From Dacryopinax spathularia (lineage: Eukaryota > Basidiomycota > Dacrymycetes > Dacrymycetales > Dacrymycetaceae), in assembly GCA_037974965.1 (NCBI GenBank), contig JBBPFI010000004.1, forward strand, positions 310,001 to 374,000: a stretch of 64,000 nt of DNA, read 5' to 3'. Positions 12,401 through 21,669 of this stretch are shown piece by piece. A model generated the notes under the pieces. That model did no database searches, was not told the DNA's origin, and saw only the letters and a program-made list of their open reading frames with translations. The position numbers were made by a program, and so were the translations under genes. The first letter of the stretch is position 1; each line of letters begins with the position of its first letter.

Positions 12401-12655
12401 ATCTGCAAGGAAGTCTGGGCTATGCGTGACGGTCGTCTGGAGGCATCTGGCCACAACTGGGTTGAGGGTCAGGGCTCTGGTCCCAGGATCGACACCAAGG
12501 CCGATGAGGAGGAGGACAAGTTTGACGCTATGGGGAACAAGATCGATGCTGCAAAGAAGGAGAAGAAGAAGACATCCGCTGAGGAGCGGAAAGCGAAGAA
12601 GGCGCGCATGGCAAGGAAGAAGCGCGGTGAGGACTCAGACGTAGAGGATCTCTAG
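9434..12655 (+). CDS. YEF3: Translation elongation factor 3 (eEF3)
   Basis: This is the fungus-type ribosome-associated ABC ATPase. It helps release E-site tRNA and supports eEF1A-dependent decoding in the cytosol. The open frame of 1073 residues is uninterrupted. Domains in order: N-terminal HEAT repeats (about 45-350, with repeated helical pairs such as IPALIEALIQPVEKVPSTIQ), then ABC1 with Walker A GRNGSGKST near residue 498, signature LSGGWKMKLALARAM and Walker B ILLLDEPTNHLD. ABC2 has Walker A GPNGSGKST near residue 740, a chromodomain-like insertion (about 850-910, KQSYEYEVTFKG onward), LSGGQKVKVVLG and ICLDEPTNYLD. The Lys-rich C-terminal tail (KKEKKKTSAEERKAKKAR) fits ribosome and eEF1A binding. 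Length is close to yeast eEF3 (1044). All nucleotide-binding motifs are intact. Strong codon bias toward C-ending codons fits high expression. Confidence 0.98.
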   Translation: MSPAVAAATQPTTASIAELKQANNANTEAVTSQMEKLSISFDTARLFVADKAERVAAAKELAELARKQGPSVFESVKITDALVTAFADKKSTAAREGACNTIATLCESGVTTAFEPFIIDTPAYTSLIETFADKIPAVRTAAVSAATTLTAAQSPWAAPIVLPALLQQIKTAGKWQVKTGCLTVLDTLVKNAPSQMAKLTPDIVPVLAEAIWDTKAEVKKAAKESLTKATALVSNKDIEKFIPALIEALIQPVEKVPSTIQLLSATTFVSEVDAPTLALMVPLLARGIQERPTATKRKVAVIIDNMAKLVDNEFTVRPFIPRLLPGLLKIVDSVGDPEARGVVERAIKTLRQVGNVPTGDGTNLPPIKSLEPKAVASSIVELFKKAGVAPPSASDPVLFYAARLAANIVTQRNFDVPVWDAALPQYLSLVTPGADTTEISRQLLLKSATIDDDSAEVPDDEEEGEDLCNCTFSLAYGAKILLNTATLRLKRGHRYGLCGRNGSGKSTLMRAIVNGQVEGFPSPDEVRTFYVEHDIDGSEAEIAVLDWVLNDKRLEASKEEIIETLASVGFSDERQKSAIGSLSGGWKMKLALARAMLFKADILLLDEPTNHLDVVNVAWLENYLTGLKTCTSIIVSHDSAFLNNTITDVLHLNRFKLRRYKGNLEAFVQAVPEAKSYYTLEAAEDYKFKLPDPPFLDGVKTKEKALLKMRKVGFQYPTQPVQQLYDITLQVSLSSRVAILGPNGSGKSTLVKLLIGDMEPNKGGEIWKHPNLVIGYVAQHAFHHIDHHLDKTPLEYMLWRYQTGEDLEEMSKANRVITDEEMAKMKEGAIYLHEGQKRTIDEIVARKKLKQSYEYEVTFKGLSSSENVWIPRDELVKRGFEKKVIEIDTREAQRLGLMRPLVRREIEQHFADFGLEAEFVSHNNMRGLSGGQKVKVVLGAATWRRPHIICLDEPTNYLDRESLAALIEALKDFQGGVLVITHNRDFSESICKEVWAMRDGRLEASGHNWVEGQGSGPRIDTKADEEEDKFDAMGNKIDAAKKEKKKTSAEERKAKKARMARKKRGEDSDVEDL

Positions 12656-12959
12656 ATCACTCGGTCCTTGGTTTTTGGGTTCTCTTTCTTTCTCTTCGCA
12701 GTCCTGTCACTAGTACCCTCACGTGTTTTATTCTCTCTCTGGTCATGTATTCTTTTAGCATCGGTCTTCAATTCACATGAGTTGCATAGCAATCGTGTGC
12801 GTGTACCCAGCGTGAGATGCGTAGGCTTGGGAAGAACTGTGCTGCGATGTTAAGATAGGCCCTGCTCATGCTGCTAAGAGAAACAATCACAACAATGGTA
12901 TTCTGGTATCGCTGCCGAAGGATGTGGCGGTATAATACAACACACAGTAGGTCAGCCCC
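12656..12959. other. Convergent 3' flanks of eEF3 and the coiled-coil gene
   Basis: This T-rich segment lies between two facing stop codons and must hold both 3' UTRs and polyadenylation sites. No coding exon was seen. Confidence 0.6.
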
Positions 12960-14440
12960 TTATTCCTTCGGTGTAGTCTCGTCCTGCATGTTAGGGAAGG
13001 CAGGCCCCACTATGCCATCGAGCATGGGCGTGCTCAATACTGGAGGCACAGCAGCAGCAGGGCTCAGTTGTAAAGTTAGATGCGGGGCATGTGTCGCCGC
13101 TGCCTCTGACGCTGCCCGCGAACGACTACCCGAAGATCCCCTTGGTTGCGGTAATCGAAGGGAATCACTTGACGACAGCATCCTAGATGAATCTTGTGCC
13201 GAAGTGAGCTGCAGGCGGAGTTCCTGCAATACCTCCTGATTCTCCATGAGAAATAATTTGGCCGATAGAGAGGAACATGAGCGTACCGCTTGTTCTTCGT
13301 TCCGTATTTGTAGCTCTTCGTTCTCCTTTCTCAGCTGTTCCATCTGTCGCTCTAACACATCCGCTGCTGCACGAGCTTCGGCAGCATACTCCACGGCAAG
13401 CGGTGAGAGCGCCTTCGAGCTGAGTGCTTTCTCGGCTGTTGCGAGCTTGCCCTTGAGGTCGGCAACTTCGGCCTCGTACTCTCTGATGCATATGAGAACA
13501 GAAGCAGAGGTGAAGGTGTGCCATAGTCGTACCTTACGGCCGTGGATAGAAGCTCAATCTCATGGATGCGTCCTCGTAGGACCTGGCCCAAACGCTGGAA
13601 CTCGTTCTCCTTTAGTTCGACAAACTCTTGTAGATGTGTGAGCTTTCGGATATCGTCCGCCCTGGTATCACGAGGTCAGCGATGGAGCGAACCAGATTGG
13701 CATCGTTCAAGTACCATAACCGTTGCGCAGACATGAGCTGGTCTATTCGTCGTTCGAAGTTGGCCACACGCTCGAACTTCGGTGACTCCTCCAATCGCTG
13801 AGCAGCCAGCTTGAACGCCCTTATGGGGGTTAGCATAATGGTGAAAGACCCGCAACGAGCAGACTTACCTCGCACTCTCCTGCTCGAGCAGTCTCCCTTG
13901 CTCTGCCAGCGCCGTCTATATGCGGATGAGATCGAGCAAGAGATACCATACGCACGAGACGCTCACCCTCAACTCCGATACCTCGCTCCGTAACTCCACC
14001 GCTTCAGCCAGCCAGCTCTTCTTCTCCTCCCGGAATCCCTTCAGCTTCTCCTGCAAGCTCTCAATCCACGCTCTCGACTGCTCCTTGGCAACGTCGGCTT
14101 GGCTGCGTTGCTTCTGTCGCTCGTCCTTCTCCCGCTGTAGCTCAGCACGCAGCTCCTTCACCCGTTGGATAAGGGTGTGGTGATCACCATTCTCGCTCTC
14201 GTACATGTCGACAGTCCGCCTCGCTTCTTCAGCATCTCGTAGCGCAGTCTCTGCGATCAGTCTCTGCACTTCGAGCTCGGCTCGAAGTTGTTGCACCAGC
14301 TCGGACTCGCCAGACGTTCCCGCTATCGGCTGTGAACCCGACTCCGGGGTACGCGGCGAGGAGGTAGTAGTGTAGTCGCCGGATTGACCAAAGTCAGAAG
14401 CCTCTCGGATCTCCAGTCCCTCCTCGGACTCTGCTTGCAT
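12960..14440 (-). CDS. Coiled-coil protein, unknown function
   Basis: I do not recognise a named family. The protein is dominated by heptad-like helices. An acidic, Ser/Thr-rich head (MQAESEEGLEIREASDF) precedes LVQQLRAELEVQRLIAETAL and further helices including RVKELRAELQREKDERQKQ. Short middle exons follow (TALAEQGRLLEQESAR, then FKLAAQRLEESPKFERVANF, then DDIRKLTHLQEFVELKENEF). The last exon contains ERQMEQLRKENEELQIRNEE and a Ser/Pro/Ala-rich tail. The ATG at 14440 is the last Met before the continuous coiled coil; an upstream in-frame Met at 14485 is less likely. About four introns of roughly 50 nt have canonical ends. A cytoskeletal or scaffold role is possible but is only inferred from the coiled coil. 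Confidence 0.65.
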
Positions 14441-15161
14441 TGTAGGATCAGGCCGAGAGGTTACAAGTTGCCACTCGCGATGCACAGTAGTAATATGTAG
14501 AGTACGAGCGCGGTGGTGCCTGTTTGGTATGTAGGACGACCACCAGGAAGACGCGTACTCCTTGAACCCCTACAATGGCCGGTGTCTCCTTTTCACAACA
14601 CTTCGGTACAGTCCACTGCCAGTACTAGCTTGCTTGCTTCTAGTATCCATGCGTGTCGGTTTCTGACCAGCTCTCCTTATCAAAACTGCCAATTTCGCAA
14701 CCTCACTTTCAATGTACCTTCCAGATGTCACACGGCGGCTGGAAACCGCCTTGTGACATGACAGGACAACTCAGGGGCTCGGAAGAAGGCCACTTACAGT
14801 ACTATCCCGGGCACACGGTCCTTTACCCGATCAGAAGATAGTCGGTCGGGAGAGTGGTGCTGGCAGTTATTCGTGAGTTTTTGTGTTGCTTATCCTCAGT
14901 TGCCGCTGGACTGACCGCGAGGACTACAGACTAGCACTTTCCGACGACTCTATAGCGTGCGGATTTGCTGTGTCGCCCACTACTTTCCCGGTCAGAATGT
15001 CAGCTGGATAGTCATCTCGGTTGTTGAGTGTGTGGACGGCTTGCACGGCGCTATGGTACGAGCCTTTTCGTATAAATCAGGGCTCGAATGGCGTTAGGCA
15101 GCCCGTCTAAATGCTCCCAGTGTACTGATCACCCTCTGTCGCCCTGCGCGCTATCTTCTGG
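14441..15161. promoter_or_regulatory. Intergenic; TATA box upstream of the first ART-like gene
   Basis: No gene was seen. A TATAAAT sequence at 15071-15077 lies about 85 bp upstream of the ATG at 15162 and is a reasonable core promoter for that gene. The rest is featureless by eye. Confidence 0.4.
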
Positions 15162-16382
15162 ATGGCCCCTCTCGTCACTTGGCCCTATCCGCCTTCCCAA
15201 GGCTCTAGGCTACGCGCTGTCTTGCGACAGCGCCGCGACCAGCATCCGCTCCTCATCAGAGTACAGGACTCCCACACGCAAACTTGGAAGGACGATTCAG
15301 GCAATTACTTGGCTGATGCGTTCGACGATGCAGGGGACGCGCAGAGTGCATCCGACAGTCATTTGGCAGAGAACACCGATCCCTTCGACTTAGAAACCAT
15401 CCTCCCTCATCTCGACTGGGGTGATAGGCAACCCACTCCTTACATTTCGACCAGCGGCAGCGTTCGATGGGCTCTTTGGGAAGGCTACTCTAGGCTTCTA
15501 GGATCCGGCCAACGACCCCGTTCTCCAAGGGTGAGAATCCTTGTCATTGTCAGAGAATTTCTGGATCATTGGCTGGAGGTTTACAATCTCCTGGAAGTTG
15601 CCGGCCGCGGGGGAGCGCTCAAGCGCGAACAATACCTTACAAAGGCTGCGCAGGAAATCCTCGTCTACGGGCTGATACCATCGGGAGCTATCTTGTCGGA
15701 AGTGGAAATAGACGACATCGACTTCAAAGCGGCTGTCGAATCTCTGTACGCCGGACTTACGACTAATCCCACTAGCTCAGGCAGGTCATTCAGGGATGCC
15801 TGGGCTGGACAGCGTGCGAAATGGGACGCCGAAGACAAGGTTTCTGCCGTTGCTTTGGGAGAGCGCGGGGCACGTCTTGCGATGGCCTTGCTGGTGGACC
15901 AATGGACGTTCGATTTGGGCAGCCTAGAAGTTGCGGAAGAGAATGAGGTCATCCAAGTTCTGGACATAGTGGCCGACCATACATCTGCTTTGGCCGAACA
16001 GATTCTCCTGGAGATATTTGAGCTCGCCCTGAGAGACCACTGTCTTCATGGGAGGGTCTACGAAGGAATTGACACAGCTATTCGAAACAAGAGGTATGAA
16101 TGTTTGGCTGACTGGCGTGCCGCTCGATCTGCCGCCACCCACAGCCCTGCCTCGCAGGATGCAGCCTGCGTCGAGGAATCTGTGCCTGAGCTGGTGCCCG
16201 ACAGCCGAAGCCCGGATGCCTCAACAGACAGTATTGAGGAGCTTCTCCGTGACTTTGCAGCGACCAAGCTTCGAGACGAGGAGGAAGAGAATGGGCCCAA
16301 GAAACCACGAATGGGTACGTTCATAACAGCAGCCCCTGCCGAGCTGACCAAGACATAGTTTCTGCATATGCTTCTGCTTAAT
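15162..16382 (+). CDS. ART-fold-like (DUF7587-type) fungal protein, copy 1
   Basis: A protein of about 390 residues without signal peptide or membrane helix. Its N-terminal 190 residues carry LLIRVQD (Arg33), PYISTSGSVRWALWEGYSRL (Ser96-Thr97-Ser98) and AAQEILVYGLIPSGAILSEV (Glu165). This Arg / Ser-Thr-Ser / Glu order and spacing match the R-S-E layout of ADP-ribosyltransferase folds. It also resembles an uncharacterised fungal domain that I believe is catalogued as DUF7587 (accession not checked). The C-terminal half is helical with an acidic, Ser-rich tail. A terminal intron (donor after residue Met in KPRM, at about 16315; acceptor at 16359) adds a short tail ending TAA at 16380-16382. The next gene is a diverged tandem paralogue with the same terminal intron phase. 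Catalysis is not shown; role unknown. Confidence 0.6.
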
Positions 16383-17024
16383 CTCTTTCATGCTCACTTC
16401 TCCGGAAGGCCGCTTGTTCATCCCTACAAATTTCAATGCTGTGAAGCATTGAGATCTGTAAGAGTGAACAAGAACGCTACGCTATACACTTCTCAGAGTC
16501 TGGCGACCTTGAACGCTGTATCAAGGTGCAGGAACGCCAAGCCCGTTTCTCCTTGCTTCTTGACCTGTCGTATTCTCGTACCATGCGTACTATCATGAAT
16601 TTGGCATCATCAGTGCAATATGCCCAGGAGCGCTGTCCGCGTGCCAGCAACATGTCAGGCAGGAATCTCAACGACCATCTCGGAAGTCAGTACCGGGGTG
16701 TGCTGGCACGACCCCGGTTTTGATGAATATACTGACTTCTTCCACAGGGCTTCTCCAAAGGTGGTACCACTCGCGGGACCCGGTCGCCCACTCTGGCGGG
16801 GGGTACATCAATCAAGATGATCGTCGCCTTCAGTGCATACAAGAACCCTTTCCTGGCATGGCCATGTCAGGCACATTCACGAGACCAGCTGTCCGCCATT
16901 ACTTATCCAGGCTACCCATGCGCGTGCCTCATGGCATCGAAGCATAACCTCCCCGTCTCTGGCGCGGTATATATCGCAACTCGTTCTGGCGTCTATCGCG
17001 ACTGTCCTTGTCAACACTCCTGTC
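16383..17024 (+). promoter_or_regulatory. Spacer between tandem ART-like paralogues, with TATA box
   Basis: No coding exon was recognised. A TATATAT at 16968-16974 lies about 50 bp upstream of the second copy's ATG, so each copy appears to have its own core promoter. Confidence 0.4.
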
Positions 17025-18108
17025 ATGGCTCAACAGCGACTCAAGATGTACGCCCAACTCGTTCCGCACGATCAGTTGGATCAAGAGCTCGAGGATCACC
17101 GATACCTCTTTCGTGTTCAAGACGAATTCTCTTTCACGCGGGATCGTGACGGCTCGGGACTCTGGGCTACCGCCTACCTTGACCATCACAAGAGGCCGCG
17201 GACCAAACCTGTGGACACTCAACCTTTCGCTTTCCACAAAGTCTATGAGCGGGTCGAGTGGAAGAACACTTCCCCCTCTCCTCTAATCTCGCTCACGACC
17301 TCTCTCTTCTGGGCTCTATGGGAAGCACTATGCCGTTATCATAAGCTGGGCGAACGCTACACCGCATACGACAACCTCACCATCTCCGTCATCGACACTC
17401 ATAGTCTCCCCCGGGAGGACGTCCGGTATGCGGAGACGATCTTACAGAAGATACCCTCTGGCGCTGGCTATGAACGGGCCGAGGCTCTTTGTCGATTTAG
17501 CCAGCACGCACACGAAGTACTCGTCCATCGGCACATTCCATCAAACGACATCTTGTCCACTGTTCCTCTGGACGATGAAGGGCTTGTATCGGCGATCCAG
17601 GCTCTGTACCCCGGCTTTCACTTAGAGAAGGACGAGAAGATTGAGGATAAGAGCTACAGAGGGGTACGCAACGGCACGCTTTACAATGCATGGATCCGAG
17701 CACGCGAGGAACACGGCGTACAAGGCATCGCCCGCCTTGTGACGAAGCTCATTGTCGCGCTCCTTCTGGACCTCTGGCAGGAAGCTCGCCATCGTTCCAG
17801 TCAAGGGGAAACCGACCCGTGGCGCGAGGCTGAGGAACATACCCGAAACCTCGCAAAACAGACGCTCTCCGACATGTACGTCGTTCATCCAGAGCATCGC
17901 CGCGCTATCAACCAAGGGATAGACGAAGAGCTTGCTGCGGTCAGGCGTACGCACAGCGAGGTCGACACGGGACTTGACGCCCTGGTCCAAGGGATGAACA
18001 ATCTTGGCTTGCAGGCGGTCAAAGAACATCCAGCAGGTACGTCGATTTCTGATGCAATATGGGGGACGTACTGATGAAGCTGTAGCTGCTGCCGCTGTCC
18101 CCGCCTGA
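17025..18108 (+). CDS. ART-fold-like (DUF7587-type) fungal protein, copy 2
   Basis: A paralogue of the preceding gene. Shared landmarks are YLFRVQD (Arg30), SPLISLTTSLFWALWEALCR (Ser89 region) and HAHEVLVHRHIPSNDILSTV (Glu164). Spacing is nearly the same as in copy 1 (33, 96, 165). The strand after the Ser motif reads LTISVIDTHSLP, typical of the fungal domain. The ATG at 17025 (MAQQRLKMYA) is preferred over upstream in-frame codons because copy 1 has a similarly short N-terminus and a TATA box lies 50 bp upstream. The last intron (GTACGT donor at about 18036, acceptor TGTAG at 18085) has the same phase as in copy 1 and gives an Ala-rich tail ending TGA. No signal peptide is seen; likely intracellular. 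Function unknown. Confidence 0.65.
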
Positions 18109-18806
18109 TCCACCATTGCCCAGACGGGCTGTACACGCCTCAATGTCGGCGTCATTGAGTCCTGTACGCTCGGACTGCATTACTCCTCTGTCCTAAGATT
18201 GATTACATATCAAGTACTCCGAATTTCGTCTCTCATGATACATCCCTCAACGCCTTTACGCATTGACACCTGTATCTGCTGGGATGACACTTCGCTTCGT
18301 TGCTGCTCATCCCTGTCTCACGCATGTTCGACTCGTTATCGTGACTTCACATTTGATGAAGTATGTGTATCACAGCATGCTCCCAAACCCGCACTGCTCT
18401 CGCCGACCAAGGCCGTCGCATAGGCTTGTTGGTCGTAGAAATTCTTGAGACCACGCCTTTAATTAAGGCCACTGGCGGATAGGCAATCAAGAATACAAAG
18501 TGATACGGCCTGTCGTCTTCATGCCTTTCGGACTTCGACCTTCCGTGTCTTCTCCTGCTTCCAGGCTGGTCGATTTGTAGGCCTTCAACCTAAGGAAGAC
18601 TAGTACAGGGGTTGATGTCCGCCGATCTCGAGGTGGTGCGATTTTCACATGCCATGATTCGGCTATCTGCCTCCGCTGCCGTGAGCCGGCGCAGCGCGCG
18701 TCCCTCGCCGACCCCATCCCCAGCCTCGAGCTCCCTCTCCTCCTCATCGACCGACCATCACCACCTTTCAGAAAGATCAGCGAGCTCGCTGTCACTGTCG
18801 ACGACC
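18109..18806. other. Intergenic; possible N-terminal extension of the next gene
   Basis: No separate gene was seen. The frame of the next gene stays open upstream to about 18612, with Met codons at 18615 and 18654. A longer, Ser-rich N-terminus is therefore possible. Confidence 0.4.
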
Positions 18807-20153
18807 ATGGAAGCCAGACTGCTTTTGAAAGCAGTCAGGCTTGCCCTGGGGTCAGGCAGGCCGCCTCCCGCTTCGGGAGGTGCGCGAGCCCTGCACACAG
18901 GCCACCGACCGCCCACCACATTCTTGGGGCGGTTGGTTCAACGAGTCTTGCCACAGTCCTCTCATCATCATGCACCGACCCACTCAAACCAAGCCTTTAC
19001 ATACCGTGGCGTTCACAGCCAGAAGCCCAACCTTTCCCTATCTGCAAGGACGTTCGTCCAGCAGAACACGGCCAGGTCGATGCACTGCGTTCCTCGTCCT
19101 CCGATGGCCTCCAGGGGCGTCCAGCAAGTCGGGCTGGGAAAGGCGAGGAACTTCTCGACCGCGAGCCCTCTCTTCCATACGGGCGTGAAGAACGTGCCCA
19201 TCGTGGCTCGTGCGTTCGCTCAAGCGGATCTGGACCTGAAGGCTTCGGTTGCGGATGCGAAGCTCAAGGCCGCCAGGAAGGTCAAGAAGACGGAGAAGAA
19301 GCGCCGTGCGCTGCGCAAGCTCGCGGTGGACAACCTGTCCGCTTCCTCCTCCTCCGGTGCTCCGAAGGACTTTGATCATTACTTCGTCGACGCTGCTCCG
19401 GCCGTCCTGACCCAAGTGACCATCTCGCTTGAGCCTGTCCGCCCATCCGGCTTCTCCACCCCAAACGGGGAAAGCGAAGACTCCTCATCCGACGCCGACT
19501 TCTGGCAGAGCTTAGCGGATGTGCACGGTCTCTACCGTCCGCATATGCGGCGCGTCGAAACTGTTATTCGCAGGCTGGAGCCATACGCCGAATTAAGGAG
19601 GAACGAAGATGTGATCGGCTGGTCCTCGACGTGCGACGACGAATTTGGCTTGCCTACCGCCGTCCGGTTCGCGTTCGCTGCGCCGGTAGAGGCGGTCCGG
19701 GCCTGGCTAGGCGACTTCGCGAGCGCGAGATGGTTGACGGTCGAGGACATCACTCCTGGCAGGGACCGCATGTTTGCCAGCCTCAACACCGAGCTGGACG
19801 CGGTCTGGAACGAGGGATCCGTCTTCCCCGACCCGATCACCTCGACCCCCGCTCCCGGCCTGAGTGACTCGCTGACGGCTCTACCAGAATGGACCACTCT
19901 CCCTACAACGCCCCCCGACGCATACACTCACCCAGCGTCAGGGGCGTCAACCCCACCAGACTACCTCACCGACCTAGGCGAAGCATGGACGAGCGGGTTC
20001 GGCTCGCCGAGCGAGGAATGGGAATACGACGCCGGCGAGGAAGACGTCCTGAGCGAGCCGGAGAGTCTGTATAGTATTGCCGCGACTGCTGCGACGGGGC
20101 CGGGGCTGCAGTTTAGCGCGCAGTTTGAAAGGAGGGTTAGTGGGCTGCGTTGA
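18807..20153 (+). CDS. Possible mitochondrial-presequence protein, unknown function
   Basis: An intronless frame of 448 residues from the ATG at 18807. The N-terminus (MEARLLLKAVRLALGSG, then LHTGHRP and FLGRLVQRVL) is rich in Arg, Leu and Ser without acidic residues, as in a mitochondrial presequence. A further ARNFSTASPLFHTG segment looks like a presequence cleavage region. A basic stretch (KLKAARKVKKTEKKRRALRK) follows. The C-terminal half is acidic and rich in Ser, Thr and Pro, with WLTVEDITPGRDRMFASL and a Glu/Asp-rich end. Similar proteins occur in Agaricomycetes, as far as I recall under doubtful kinase-subunit names. I see no kinase or CK2-beta zinc motif and assign no function. Start uncertain. 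Confidence 0.55.
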   Translation: MEARLLLKAVRLALGSGRPPPASGGARALHTGHRPPTTFLGRLVQRVLPQSSHHHAPTHSNQAFTYRGVHSQKPNLSLSARTFVQQNTARSMHCVPRPPMASRGVQQVGLGKARNFSTASPLFHTGVKNVPIVARAFAQADLDLKASVADAKLKAARKVKKTEKKRRALRKLAVDNLSASSSSGAPKDFDHYFVDAAPAVLTQVTISLEPVRPSGFSTPNGESEDSSSDADFWQSLADVHGLYRPHMRRVETVIRRLEPYAELRRNEDVIGWSSTCDDEFGLPTAVRFAFAAPVEAVRAWLGDFASARWLTVEDITPGRDRMFASLNTELDAVWNEGSVFPDPITSTPAPGLSDSLTALPEWTTLPTTPPDAYTHPASGASTPPDYLTDLGEAWTSGFGSPSEEWEYDAGEEDVLSEPESLYSIAATAATGPGLQFSAQFERRVSGLR

Positions 20154-20661
20154 GCGGAGTTTGATAGTGTTTGCAGGAGGCTTCCGGATACCATTTGCAT
20201 GCGCTTTGTGCTAGTATACACGCTCGTTGATTGTTTTCTGTACTCCTGACCTGTTGATTCACGCAATAAGTATATGTTGTTTGGCTTGATATATGCGCGT
20301 TCCCAGCTCGTCTTCTTACGAGACACATTTCCAAAAGTGAAAGAACAACCCATGCAATGACCGACACTCTATTGATGAAGAAGTACAATGGCATTTTGAC
20401 AGGACTAAAGGTTTTGGCGATGATGCTAACAATGCGATTTCTGGATTTGGAAAAACGTTGAGAAACGGTAGTTAATGGATGGATGGATGGATGGATGGAT
20501 GCATGAATGATGGATGCAGCGACATAAAACCCAGACGAAAGACTCTCTTTCTCACACTCTCCTCATACTCTCTTCACACTCGCCTCGAACGGGACCCCTC
20601 ATCCCCATACCTTCACTTTCCCCTTAGCGTTCAGGACAACACAGGCGACAAGCGCAAGAGC
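20154..20661. other. Convergent 3' flanks
   Basis: This stretch holds the 3' ends of the two facing low-complexity genes, an ATATATGCGC element at 20289-20298 and an ATGG microsatellite. No coding exon was seen. Confidence 0.5.
20475..20503. repeat. (ATGG)n tetranucleotide microsatellite
   Basis: About six perfect ATGG units, decaying into ATGC and ATGA variants up to about 20516. It is a likely length-polymorphic marker. Confidence 0.9.
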
Positions 20662-21669
20662 TCATGGCGTCCTCCCCCTCCTCTCCCTCTCCTCCTTCTT
20701 CTCCTTCCCAGTATTCCCAGCATGCCCGGCAGCGAGCGGACCCGCCCGACTCTGGAAATACTCCCTCATCTCCTCCTCCGCCTCCACTCCGCTTGGGCTA
20801 TCCGGCCCCAGCCTGGAATGCGAGAAGACCGTACTCCCCGTTCTCGTATGGGCTGGGCAGTGCACGTTTGTGGCGGCGGGGTGGGGGGGCTTGAGGGTCG
20901 GTGCGCCTAGCAGGGTGTCGTTCTCCGTCTCCCCGACAGAGGCGGAGGGAGGATGATGTGCTGTGGGCAGGGAGTTGAAGAATGGCGAGGTCGAGGGTTG
21001 GGGTGTGTAGAGCGGTTGGACGGGCGGAGCGCGTACGGCGGGCTGAGGACGGACGTAGGAGTCGCTCTTCGCTCTCTGGGGCACTCCGGGTCGTCCGTTC
21101 ACCCCTCCAAGAGAAGGAAGACCGGGGGACATAGGCATAGGGACCATATCCCCTATACCCCAGTCATCTCTGTCTGCCGCTCCTCCACCTCCGACACGAG
21201 AGAGCTCGGAGAGAGTCCGATGTTGGCGGAAGGCACTGCCTGAGCTTGGATGCAGATGGGGGGAATTGACGAGTGTCGGGGGGATACGAGGCGCTGGGAG
21301 GGGCAGGGGGAGACGGAGACGGGTTGCGGAGGGTGCGCGGGCGTGTGTGTGGGAGGGGCGGCGGAGGGGCTGGGAGGGGCGAGCGGCGGAGGACATGCTC
21401 TTCCCTACTGAACTTTCGGTCGGGCTGGCGGAGTTGGAGTGCGAGGATGACGATGAAGAAGAAGAGGAAGATGCGACCAAGGAGACGAGAGCGGCGAGCT
21501 GCGCACAGCTGTCCGATGGTCGGAGATAAGGACCGTACCGTCTTCGTTCTTGGCCTTGGTGGGAGCAAGAGCGGGAGTGCGAATGCGAGTGCGAGTGAGG
21601 ATGAGGAGTGTGAGGACTTGCGGGGAGGGAGTGCGGTGCGTGCGCCGTGGGGAGGAGTTTAAGGCTCAT
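20662..21669 (-). CDS. Ser/Pro/His-rich low-complexity protein
   Basis: An intronless frame of 335 residues starting at the ATG at 21667-21669. The N-terminus has a His/Ser repeat (HPHSHSHSHSRSCSH). A short hydrophobic and poly-Ser segment (LAALVSLVASSSSSSSSS) follows, then a long Pro/Ser-rich disordered body with recurring SP and TP sites (PMPMSPGLPSLGG, YTPQPSTSPFF). The C-terminus ends in a Lys/Glu/Arg-rich run. No domain is recognised. The frame is uninterrupted over 1 kb and the antisense frames are shorter, which favours this strand. Codon content is biased by low complexity, so whether it is a real gene is only moderately sure. A phosphorylated regulatory protein is one possibility. 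Confidence 0.5.
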   Translation of the reverse strand: MSLKLLPTAHAPHSLPASPHTPHPHSHSHSHSRSCSHQGQERRRYGPYLRPSDSCAQLAALVSLVASSSSSSSSSSHSNSASPTESSVGKSMSSAARPSQPLRRPSHTHARAPSATRLRLPLPLPAPRIPPTLVNSPHLHPSSGSAFRQHRTLSELSRVGGGGAADRDDWGIGDMVPMPMSPGLPSLGGVNGRPGVPQRAKSDSYVRPQPAVRAPPVQPLYTPQPSTSPFFNSLPTAHHPPSASVGETENDTLLGAPTLKPPHPAATNVHCPAHTRTGSTVFSHSRLGPDSPSGVEAEEEMREYFQSRAGPLAAGHAGNTGKEKKEERERRGRTP

